Source of the DNA: Spirochaetales bacterium
GTDB taxonomy: Bacteria; Spirochaetota; Spirochaetia; ARS1246
Length of the DNA stretch: 34,008 nucleotides
NCBI GenBank assembly: GCA_002688185.1
Contig: NZCE01000033.1
Span: 1-34,008, forward strand
Reading direction: 5' to 3'
Made by a program: the position numbers and the translations under genes. The stretch's first letter is position 1. Each line of letters starts with the position of its first letter. This document shows positions 7,835-14,377 of the stretch, one piece after another. The notes under the pieces were generated by a model. It saw nothing but the letters and a program-made list of their open reading frames with translations. It was not told the origin of the DNA and ran no database searches.

Positions 7835-8826
7835 TCACTGAGATATTCACCTACCATCGTCCTAAAACCATTGCTGAAGCGGTGAGGGCGATGAAGCATC
7901 ATAATAATGCGACCGTCGTCTCCGGCGGTACCGATCTCATGCATCTCATGAAACGGCGACTTACCCGACCGAAACATTTAATCAGCGTAGCGCACATCGA
8001 TGAAATATGCGGCATTCGTATCGGACCAAGCGGGGAATTAAGAATCGGCGCTGTGACGTGCCTTTCAGAGATCGCATGTGCGGATGCTATTTCGAAAGGT
8101 TGGCCGATTCTATCGGAGGTGATTTCGCACGTGGCGGCTCCCCAGATCAGAAATCGCGCAACCATTGGTGGAAACCTACTTCAGTCGCCACGTTGTATGT
8201 ATTATCGTCACGGCGATTTTGTATGTAGTAGACGCGGCGGTGAAACTTGCTATGCCACCGTACCCGACGGGAACTGCCGGCATCACTCAATTTTCGGCGG
8301 CACAGGTTGCATCGCCGTTCATCCCTCGGATATAGCCCCGGCCTTGATTGCGATGGATACGGTTTTGGAGGTGGCGGGGGCCAACGGTAGTCGAATTGTA
8401 GCCGCCAATGATTTTTTTAAAAATCCGAAGAGACCGGGTTTTCGTGACACTGCCATTGGCCCGGGGGAGATTTTGACACGGATTTGCATTCCGCCTCTCC
8501 CTTCGCATTCGCGCTGTGCATATATTAAGTCCGCAGGCCGCCGCGCTATCGACTTCGCCTATGTATCTGTCGCCGTTCGATTCGATTTCGCCGGAGATAC
8601 GGTGGAAGACGCTCGGGTCGTGGCGGGAGCGGTCGCCCCCACGCCTCTGCGTCTACATGATTCCGAGGGGGTAATTAATGGATGTACGACCCAAAACGTC
8701 GATATTGACGCAGCGTCGAGTAAGGCAGTCGCCGGCGCCCGCCCTCACAAAAACAACAGGTATAAACTAGATCTTCTCAAACGTCTTGTGGCAAGTGCCG
8801 TCCGCTGTGCGCTTCATGCAAGCTGA
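7831..8826 (+). CDS. Xanthine-dehydrogenase-family medium subunit, FAD-binding with extra Cys cluster
   Basis: The 331-residue CoxM-like subunit binds FAD through VVSGGTDLMHLMKR and the ATIGGNLLQ segment, followed by HPSDIAPALIA. Between these lies an insertion with five Cys residues (122, 132, 140, 149, 160; RCMYYRHGDFVC, ETC, GNC, GTGCIAVHPSD). In 4-hydroxybenzoyl-CoA reductase HcrB and in PaoB-type aldehyde oxidoreductase subunits, a comparable insertion carries an additional [4Fe-4S] cluster. This subunit therefore probably has one as well. The start codon is TTG, whose last two bases begin the large-subunit stop TGA; AAGG lies a few bases upstream. The C-terminal domain after residue 220 looks complete. 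Confidence 0.92.
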   Translation: MITEIFTYHRPKTIAEAVRAMKHHNNATVVSGGTDLMHLMKRRLTRPKHLISVAHIDEICGIRIGPSGELRIGAVTCLSEIACADAISKGWPILSEVISHVAAPQIRNRATIGGNLLQSPRCMYYRHGDFVCSRRGGETCYATVPDGNCRHHSIFGGTGCIAVHPSDIAPALIAMDTVLEVAGANGSRIVAANDFFKNPKRPGFRDTAIGPGEILTRICIPPLPSHSRCAYIKSAGRRAIDFAYVSVAVRFDFAGDTVEDARVVAGAVAPTPLRLHDSEGVINGCTTQNVDIDAASSKAVAGARPHKNNRYKLDLLKRLVASAVRCALHAS

Positions 8827-8913
8827 TGACGCAGCGTCAACTCAATTGCTGCAACTCGCCATCGAATGTATTCTGAGTGTATACTTCTTAAGATCTAATA
8901 CACGGGGGGAACC

Positions 8914-10071
8914 ATGGACCAGAACGCAAAAATAGAGCGTCTTGAATTGATTGTATACGAGCATACGGTGGAAAATTTGGGAAAAGATTATAACGGTTTC
9001 AACGATGTCTTTCTTGATGGTGCAAAAAGCAAAAAGCAAGGGAGCATTCTCCGTATGCACACTAGCGCCGGTATCACTACGGAGGTGCCCGGCGGAAGCC
9101 CTCACCATCTTTCTCTGACTGCCGGATACCTATTGGGGAAGAACCCGTTTGAGCGTGAAAAAATTTATAACGATTTAAAACGAGGTTTGAGACACACTGA
9201 CCGTACGGCGATCTCCTGGATAGACGTCGCACTTTGGGACTTTCTCGGTCGGGCGTCTGGTCTTCCCATCTATCGGCTCCTGGGGGGCTGGAAGAAAAAG
9301 ATAAAAGCATATGCCAGCACCTACCATGGAGATGAAAACAGTGGTTTGAGCACACCGGATAATTTTGCAGATTACGCTGATTTGTGCCGCGGGCTAGGCT
9401 ATAGGGCTTTTAAGATCCACGGGTGGGGAAATGCGCCCATAGAACGAGAGGTGGCAAACGTTCACGCCGTGGGTAAAAAGGTTGGCGACAAGATGGATCT
9501 TATGATAGATCCGGCGTGCGAATATGTTCATTGGTCGGACGCGCTAAAAGTAGGGAAGGCCTGCGACGAGGAAAATTTCTTTTGGCTCGAAGATCCCTAC
9601 CACGACGGAGGCGTATCGATTTTTGGGCATGAAAAGCTCCGTGAAAAGATAAAGACACCGATTTTGCAGTGCGAGCATATATTTGGTCTTGAACAGCATG
9701 TTGATTTTATCGTGAACAAAGGCACCGACTATGTTAGGGCCGGCTGCTATGAAGATGGTGGAATATCCGGTGTTATGAAGTTGGCCCATGCAGCCGAAGG
9801 CTTTGGATTGGATGTAGAGCTTCACGGTGGGGGACTTGCTCATCGCCATCTCATCGCTTCGATTAGAAATACCAACTATTACGAGCTTGGGCTGGTAAAT
9901 CCAAAAGTCAAGAAGAATAAGCCTCCCATTATGGCTCCCGAATATATCGATGAGCTTGAGAATATTGATGCAGACGGCTGCGTTCTCGTTCCGCAAGGCG
10001 CCGGATTAGGCGTTGAGCTTGATTGGGATTGGATAAAGAGCAACACTGTCGACACTATCGTCTATGAATAG
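8914..10071 (+). CDS. Enolase-superfamily (mandelate racemase/muconate lactonizing) sugar-acid dehydratase-like enzyme
   Basis: The 385-residue protein has the MR/MLE capping domain and barrel. Predicted magnesium ligands are Asp199 (MIDPACEY), Glu226 (WLEDPY) and Glu254 (QCEHIFG). The first catalytic strand carries K-x-H (Lys167, His169 in FKIHGWG), and His304 in ELHGGGLAHRH with the preceding Asp in YEDGG forms the likely His-Asp base dyad of the mandelate-racemase subgroup. Such enzymes abstract the proton next to a carboxylate, and most relatives dehydrate aldonic acids (gluconate, galactonate, fuconate). Beside a fucosidase, an L-fuconate-like substrate is the natural guess, but K-x-H does not match the K-x-K of classical fuconate dehydratase. 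A GGGGGGAA ribosome-binding site precedes the ATG. Confidence 0.88.
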   Translation: MDQNAKIERLELIVYEHTVENLGKDYNGFNDVFLDGAKSKKQGSILRMHTSAGITTEVPGGSPHHLSLTAGYLLGKNPFEREKIYNDLKRGLRHTDRTAISWIDVALWDFLGRASGLPIYRLLGGWKKKIKAYASTYHGDENSGLSTPDNFADYADLCRGLGYRAFKIHGWGNAPIEREVANVHAVGKKVGDKMDLMIDPACEYVHWSDALKVGKACDEENFFWLEDPYHDGGVSIFGHEKLREKIKTPILQCEHIFGLEQHVDFIVNKGTDYVRAGCYEDGGISGVMKLAHAAEGFGLDVELHGGGLAHRHLIASIRNTNYYELGLVNPKVKKNKPPIMAPEYIDELENIDADGCVLVPQGAGLGVELDWDWIKSNTVDTIVYE

Positions 10072-10097
10072 CCTCCACCTTTTTAATGGGTAGGGTC

Positions 10098-11123
10098 ATG
10101 GAACGAATTCTAATAACCGGAGCAACCGGTCGAATCGGAGCAAATTTGGTAAAAGCTCTGATAGAAGCGGGGCATACAGTCCGAGGCTTTGCGCAATCCG
10201 ATGATCCAAAAATCTACAAGCTAAAAGGGCTTGATGTGGAGCTGGCCTACGGTGATCTCAGAGATCCAGACGCAGTGAATAGGGCAGTGGCAGGCATGAG
10301 CAGAATCGCGCATCTTGGCTATATCATGGGTCGCCCAGAGGGCATGACCAGAGAAACTGAGTTTCAGATTAATATTAACGGCACATACAACGTGCTCGAA
10401 GCCGCGCGCAGGCAGCCGGATCTGTTGGCCTGTGTGCTTTTCGCAAGCACAAATGCAACGTATGATGCCTTTCATGCCCAATACGTTCCCATGGATGAGT
10501 CGCATCCGCAAAACCCAACATCTTTCTACGGTATGGCCAAACTACTCGGTGAGCGCATGCTCGAGGGATACGGAAGGGAGTTCCATCTGCCCGGTACAAT
10601 TGTTCGATTTGGTACGGTACCAGGCCCGGATGAGTTATTGGGCCACCTGAGGGCGGACCGTGTCGCGGGCTATCTCAGGAGCTATGGCACCGATCCAACC
10701 GCAACCCTCTACGCAAAAAATATTTCTGAGCCCTGGAAGCCTATTGAAGAAATCATTAACGGAGGAGTAAATTTCGTTGTGCCCAGGGACCTTCATGGAA
10801 AGTCTTGGATGCAGGATCTCGTGGATGTGCGGGATACCGTGGATGGTATAGTCCGGGCGCTGTTGGATAAAAAGGCCGTCGGCGAGATATTCAACGTTAC
10901 CGGGCCTGGAGTTGAGTGGGCGGATGCTGTACCGTATCTTGCTAAGAAAGCGAATGTCGAGTTTCGGGATGTTAACATTCCTAACTTATGGTACTGGCGA
11001 TGCGACATTACAAAGGCGGAAACATTGTTGGGATATAAACCGAAGCACGATTACCGGAGGATGATCGACGATGCCCTCGCCTTTGAAGCAGGCGTTGATA
11101 TCGGGATATTCAGAGCTCATTGA
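10098..11123 (+). CDS. NAD-dependent epimerase/dehydratase family protein (second copy)
   Basis: The 341-residue extended SDR opens with ILITGATGRIGANLVKAL and has the catalytic YGMAK (Tyr and Lys) after the strand LFASTNATY. It is not a close duplicate of the epimerase at 3868; it is longer and diverges through the substrate domain. I chose the ATG at 10098 because GGGTAGGG lies directly upstream; an ATG at 10086 would put that sequence inside the gene. It follows the dehydratase gene by 26 bases and precedes the alcohol dehydrogenase by seven. In context it may oxidise or isomerise a sugar or keto-acid intermediate, but the activity cannot be specified. Confidence 0.87.
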   Translation: MERILITGATGRIGANLVKALIEAGHTVRGFAQSDDPKIYKLKGLDVELAYGDLRDPDAVNRAVAGMSRIAHLGYIMGRPEGMTRETEFQININGTYNVLEAARRQPDLLACVLFASTNATYDAFHAQYVPMDESHPQNPTSFYGMAKLLGERMLEGYGREFHLPGTIVRFGTVPGPDELLGHLRADRVAGYLRSYGTDPTATLYAKNISEPWKPIEEIINGGVNFVVPRDLHGKSWMQDLVDVRDTVDGIVRALLDKKAVGEIFNVTGPGVEWADAVPYLAKKANVEFRDVNIPNLWYWRCDITKAETLLGYKPKHDYRRMIDDALAFEAGVDIGIFRAH

Positions 11124-11130
11124 GATAAAA

Positions 11131-12174
11131 ATGAAAGAGAAAATGCTTGCGGCGGTTCTCCACGATTTTGATGATCTACGGCTAGAGGAAATACCCACGC
11201 CCAAACCCGACGTTGGCGAGGTAGTTGTGCGGATCAAGTCATGCGGATTCTGTGCCACGGATTTCAAAGCCATAAAAGGCATCCGGAGAAACGTCTCATT
11301 TCCCTTTGTCCCCGGACATGAGCCGTCCGGCGTCGTGGCTTCAGTTGGAATCGGCGTTACCAATTTTAGGGTGGGAGACGAGGTTATAGTTCAGCCGAGT
11401 GGATTTTGCGGAGTGTGCGAATACTGCAGAAGAGGTTTGGCCCATTACTGCGTGCGCGCCTTCACTACCGGCGGCGATGGACCTGACGATGTGCGGCCCG
11501 GGGCCTTTGCCGAATACATGAAAACTACGGCCGCCACATTGTTTCCCAAGCCGGTCAGCATCTCTTTTGACGCGGCCGCCCTGACCGAGCCCCTTTCCGG
11601 TGCATGGAAAGGGATAATTCAGTACAGCGGCATGCGACTGGCCGAAGATGTGGTGATTATAGGTGTCGGCAGTATCGGTTTGCTCTGCTTAATGGTGGCC
11701 AAGGCCGCCGGACCGGGAACCCTCATAGCCGTGGACACTTCCGATTATGCACTCGAAAACGCCAAGAGGTTGGGAGCAACCCACGTGCTGAACTCTCGCG
11801 GCGTAAACGTAAAAACTGCCGTCTATGAGATCAATCCAAGAGGGCCGGATATCATACTTGAAGCTGCCGGCCCAATTGAAGCGGTTGAGCTCATGGTAGA
11901 CCTGAGACGCCGGGGCACGCGCTGGAATGTCTTTGGTATCACTACGCACGAAAAATTCGAGCTCGACGGCGGACACACTCATTTTCTCGAGGCCAGGATG
12001 GACGCAAGCTTCGGCACCACTCCGGCTGCAATGCAGGAGGCGATTCGTCTGATGGAAACCGGCATTATCGATACCGAACAGATTATTACGCATCGTTTCC
12101 CACTTGAACAGATTAAACGGGCTGTGGAGTGCATGGCCGGGCAAGAACGAAATAAGATTGTAATAAATCCTTGA
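11131..12174 (+). CDS. Zinc-dependent alcohol dehydrogenase (MDR family)
   Basis: The 347-residue medium-chain dehydrogenase has the catalytic zinc Cys41 in SCGFCATDF, then PGHEPSG with its zinc-ligand His and Glu, and the structural-zinc lobe with four Cys (GFCGVCEYCRRGLAHYC). The NAD-binding motif is GVGSIGLL and an Asp ends the next strand (AVDTS), favouring NAD over NADP. Relatives include sorbitol, threonine and other polyol dehydrogenases. Here it probably oxidises a sugar or a hydroxyl of a sugar-acid product. I chose the ATG at 11131, seven bases after the epimerase stop and just before the conserved N-terminus; an ATG at 11071 lies inside that gene. It overlaps the next gene by four bases. 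Confidence 0.9.
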   Translation: MKEKMLAAVLHDFDDLRLEEIPTPKPDVGEVVVRIKSCGFCATDFKAIKGIRRNVSFPFVPGHEPSGVVASVGIGVTNFRVGDEVIVQPSGFCGVCEYCRRGLAHYCVRAFTTGGDGPDDVRPGAFAEYMKTTAATLFPKPVSISFDAAALTEPLSGAWKGIIQYSGMRLAEDVVIIGVGSIGLLCLMVAKAAGPGTLIAVDTSDYALENAKRLGATHVLNSRGVNVKTAVYEINPRGPDIILEAAGPIEAVELMVDLRRRGTRWNVFGITTHEKFELDGGHTHFLEARMDASFGTTPAAMQEAIRLMETGIIDTEQIITHRFPLEQIKRAVECMAGQERNKIVINP

Positions 12175-13265
12175 GTAAATCCAGGGGCTTGAATCGATAT
12201 TATTCAACTTATCCATCCGGGTTCCATGAAGTGATTGCGAAGGCCATTGACCCGTCTCTGAGAACCGACGGCATTTTACGAATGCTGGATGGTGCGGTTT
12301 TTTACCAAACTGACCGGGCTCCAACGCAAATTGCCAATCTACGTTTTTTTCAAAACTCCTTTTTAGTCCTGAGGTCGTTTTCTAAGCTGGGTCGTAGCCC
12401 GATTCCGCAAATGATACGGTCGCTGGACCGCCGTATTTTTCGGCAATCGATTATTTCGTCGCCTGTAGTTCGTAGCGCCAGAAGTTTCCGAATCGTTACC
12501 TCGTTTGAGAACCGCCTGTGCGCCGTCGACAGGCGGTCGCGGGCGTCGGCGGAAGCCGCCGTCCGCGCGGCGCTTCGCATACCTGAATCGCGGGCAAAAG
12601 GGGAATTAGAGATATGGATTCTTTCCCGTCGAGAAGGTATTGGATTTATTATGATCCGTATCACCCGCCGTAAAGCGACTGAAAAGTCTCTGGCAAAGGG
12701 TGAGCTCCGGCCTGAATTGGCAAATCTCCTCTGTCTGCTATCGGGACCTGCCGCGCAGGATGTTTTTCTGGATCCATTTTGTGGACACGGTGCGATCGTG
12801 CTTGAGCGATTCCGCGCATTTCCTGCAAAGAAAATCTACGGCTTTGATTTGGATTCGGAAAAAATTACATTGCTAAGACGGAAAGTGAAAAAAAATCGAT
12901 CTGCCGCCGCCGGCAAAATCTCCCTTGATACTATAGACGGCACGATTCTCGCCGCGGTTCCCGATAATTCCGTGACAAAAATTGTCTCCGACCCGCCCTG
13001 GGGTGATTACAACCTTTCTCGGGATTCCGTCAAAGAGATTTACCGAGGATTTCTTACTCAGATGGACAGAATCATGAGTCCGGGCGGCATCGCCGTACTC
13101 CTAGTCGGCAGAGACTCCACTTTTTGCCATCTGGTTGATGAAGAATCGCATGCAAGGCGGTTGGATGCTTCCTACGACGTGCTTGTCTCGGGAAAAAAGG
13201 CGACCGTGCTGAAGCTTACCTACGTTGCCGCTACCGAGCGACCGACGATCAGCGGGCCAAGTTGA
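12171..13265 (+). CDS. RNA methyltransferase-like protein (THUMP-like N-terminus + Trm14/RlmKL-type domain)
   Basis: The 364-residue protein begins RYYSTYPSGFHEVIAKAI, which resembles the start of Trm14/THUMP-type RNA methyltransferases. The C-terminal Rossmann-fold domain carries the AdoMet motif FLDPFCGHGAI and motif IV SDPPWGDY, the D-PP-W/Y form found in N2-guanine and related base methyltransferases. It probably methylates tRNA or rRNA; the position is not deducible, and a diverged family member is possible. The start is a TTG overlapping the dehydrogenase stop, so it is coupled to that operon despite an unrelated role. A GC-rich double palindrome lies in frame at about residues 114-131, within the THUMP-like part. 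Confidence 0.75.
   Translation: MSKSRGLNRYYSTYPSGFHEVIAKAIDPSLRTDGILRMLDGAVFYQTDRAPTQIANLRFFQNSFLVLRSFSKLGRSPIPQMIRSLDRRIFRQSIISSPVVRSARSFRIVTSFENRLCAVDRRSRASAEAAVRAALRIPESRAKGELEIWILSRREGIGFIMIRITRRKATEKSLAKGELRPELANLLCLLSGPAAQDVFLDPFCGHGAIVLERFRAFPAKKIYGFDLDSEKITLLRRKVKKNRSAAAGKISLDTIDGTILAAVPDNSVTKIVSDPPWGDYNLSRDSVKEIYRGFLTQMDRIMSPGGIAVLLVGRDSTFCHLVDEESHARRLDASYDVLVSGKKATVLKLTYVAATERPTISGPS
12511..12561. repeat. In-frame GC-rich double palindrome inside the methyltransferase gene
   Basis: ACCGCCTGT (12511-12519) and ACAGGCGGT (12529-12537) are perfect nine-base inverted arms around a nine-base loop. Ten bases on, CGGCGG (12547-12552) and CCGCCG (12556-12561) form a second hairpin. The GC content is clearly above the surrounding coding sequence. 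It may be a small palindromic element tolerated in a surface region of the protein, or simply locally biased coding sequence. Confidence 0.6.
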
Positions 13266-13368
13266 TCTCGCAGAAGAGAATAATTGTCAACAAAAATGGA
13301 AGGTGACAAAGCGGAATCGCAGCGAATTGCAGGAATTATGATAATTTCTAATGCTCATAGAAAAGTGG

Positions 13369-13397
13369 TTGACAAATATTCACGGCCAAGCTACTTT
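13369..13397 (+). promoter_or_regulatory. Sigma70-type promoter of the RRM protein gene
   Basis: A consensus -35 box TTGACA (13369-13374) and a -10 box TACTTT (13392-13397) are separated by exactly 17 bases. It lies in a non-coding gap (13266-13628) and would start RNA at about 13404, giving a leader of about 225 bases before the RRM gene. The gap between 13266 and 13368 holds nothing else I recognise. Confidence 0.75.
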
Positions 13398-13403
13398 ACA
13401 GCA

Positions 13404-13628
13404 AGTGTTTAATGTGTGTCAGGTCGGTTAAGATTCCGGTGTGACACAGGATGTGAGTTTTTTGACGAGTGTTCGTTTTTCGATTAGTTACCTGTTTGGA
13501 TCCCACCTTGCTCCTCTCAGCGTTCTTCTTTTTAGAAATCCTGAAGCCTCTGTTAGATGAATCGCATTTTATTTATCGTTGATGAATAGTTAAACGTAAC
13601 CTCGATGTCATGAAAAAGGAAGGAAAGA
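13404..13628 (+). promoter_or_regulatory. Long 5' leader of the RRM gene with a 5' stem-loop
   Basis: The leader between the predicted start site and the RRM gene has no open frame. Near its 5' end GTGTCA (13416-13421) pairs with TGACAC (13442-13447), with an inner CGG/CCG helix (13425-13427 with 13436-13438). The last bases carry an AAGGAAGG ribosome-binding site. Long structured leaders are common on cold-shock and RRM-type RNA-chaperone mRNAs, so temperature or autogenous control is a reasonable guess, not shown by the sequence. Confidence 0.4.
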
Positions 13629-13901
13629 ATGGCAAAGAAAATCTATGTAGGAAACTTGAATTTCGCCACCACTGAAGATCAGCTGAGCAATCTTTTTGCT
13701 CAATATGGAACCGTAATATCAGCGGATGTAATAACAGACCGATATTCGGGCAGGTCGCGTGGCTTTGGGTTTGTGGAGATGGAAGATGTTGACGCCGCCG
13801 ACGCCGCAATCTCAGCCCTTGACGGATTTGAGTTTGACGGCAGAGCCCTTCGGGTCAATGAGGCCAATAGCAAACCAAGAAGGACCAACAATAGATACTA
13901 G
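13629..13901 (+). CDS. Single-RRM RNA-binding protein
   Basis: The 90-residue protein consists of one RNA recognition motif: RNP2 is KIYVGNLNF at residues 4-12 and RNP1 is RGFGFVEM near residues 40-47, both with the aromatic residues that stack on RNA bases. A short basic tail (RRTNNRY) follows. Bacterial single-RRM proteins of this size, best known in cyanobacteria and also widespread in deltaproteobacterial and planctomycete-type genomes, bind single-stranded RNA; some are cold-induced. AAGGAAGG lies just upstream of the ATG. The gene has its own promoter and a strong terminator, so it is monocistronic or nearly so. Confidence 0.95.
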   Translation: MAKKIYVGNLNFATTEDQLSNLFAQYGTVISADVITDRYSGRSRGFGFVEMEDVDAADAAISALDGFEFDGRALRVNEANSKPRRTNNRY

Positions 13902-13922
13902 TTTTGCGCAAAACGCAAAAAA

Positions 13923-13952
13923 AAGGCCGGCTGTCGACCGGTCTTTTTTTTT
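13923..13952 (+). terminator. Rho-independent terminator after the RRM gene
   Basis: AAGGCCGG (13923-13930) pairs with CCGGTCTT (13938-13945, one G-U pair) over a seven-base loop and continues into a run of nine T (13944-13952). Confidence 0.9.
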
Positions 13953-13986
13953 GCGGTGGTGATCCATTCTTAAACCCGGAGTAGGT

Positions 13987-14199
13987 ATGGCGAGAAACAA
14001 CTATAAATCTGAAAAACGTAGAAAAGAGCTTGCAAGGCAAAAAAAACAAGAAAAGAAAAGACAACGACGGCTCGAAAAAAGGGATGATAATCCAGAACTG
14101 GCTGAAGGCGAAACCACTGAGGACGAAACCACTGAGGACGTAGCCGCTGAAGATGTAGGCACTGCAGACGTAGCCGCTGAAGAGAAACCTGAGGAGTAG
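13987..14199 (+). CDS. Small charged protein: Lys/Arg-rich head, acidic repeat tail
   Basis: The 70-residue protein has two halves of opposite charge. Residues 1-37 are extremely basic and helical (MARNNYKSEKRRKELARQKK, continuing Lys/Arg/Gln-rich). Residues 38-70 are acidic and built of near-identical five-residue units such as ETTED and VAAED, encoded by 15-base tandem repeats. I recall similar small basic proteins next to RNA-binding protein genes in several candidate phyla and Deltaproteobacteria, but I know of no assigned function. The basic half could bind RNA or ribosomes. The ATG at 13987 has GGAGTAGG immediately upstream. The gene lies after the RRM terminator and has no obvious promoter, so it depends on read-through or an unrecognised start. 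Confidence 0.75.
   Translation: MARNNYKSEKRRKELARQKKQEKKRQRRLEKRDDNPELAEGETTEDETTEDVAAEDVGTADVAAEEKPEE
14110..14184. repeat. 15-base coding tandem repeat, five units
   Basis: Two identical units GAAACCACTGAGGAC (14110-14124, 14125-14139) are followed by three related units starting GTAG (14140-14154, 14155-14169, 14170-14184). The first and last of these three differ only at the final base. Each unit encodes five acidic-rich residues, so copy-number change would keep the frame of the small charged protein. Confidence 0.85.
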
Positions 14200-14224
14200 G
14201 ATCAGCGTCTGCTCCGACAGTGTC

Positions 14225-14257
14225 GCCCGCATAGGGTGGCCCGCATAGGGTGGCCCG
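14225..14257. repeat. 14-base tandem repeat in the convergent intergenic gap
   Basis: GCCCGCATAGGGTG occurs at 14225-14238 and 14239-14252 with a five-base partial third copy to 14257. The rest of the 178-base gap between the small charged protein and the D-aminoacylase (convergent genes) shows no gene or clear terminator. Confidence 0.8.
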
Positions 14258-14377
14258 GACAAGGCATAGCCATCTCAGACCCCTAGAGTTTACCGAGCTT
14301 AAATAAGCTGCTCACGATAACTCCCGGGCCTTGCGCCGTGGTGCCTGTAAGATACTCAATAATGTATGCAATGCCTC

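Noticed and set aside
14110..14257. CRISPR array suggested by clustered short repeats
   Set aside because: The units are 14-15 bases, directly tandem and without spacers; one set is coding. No cas genes are present.
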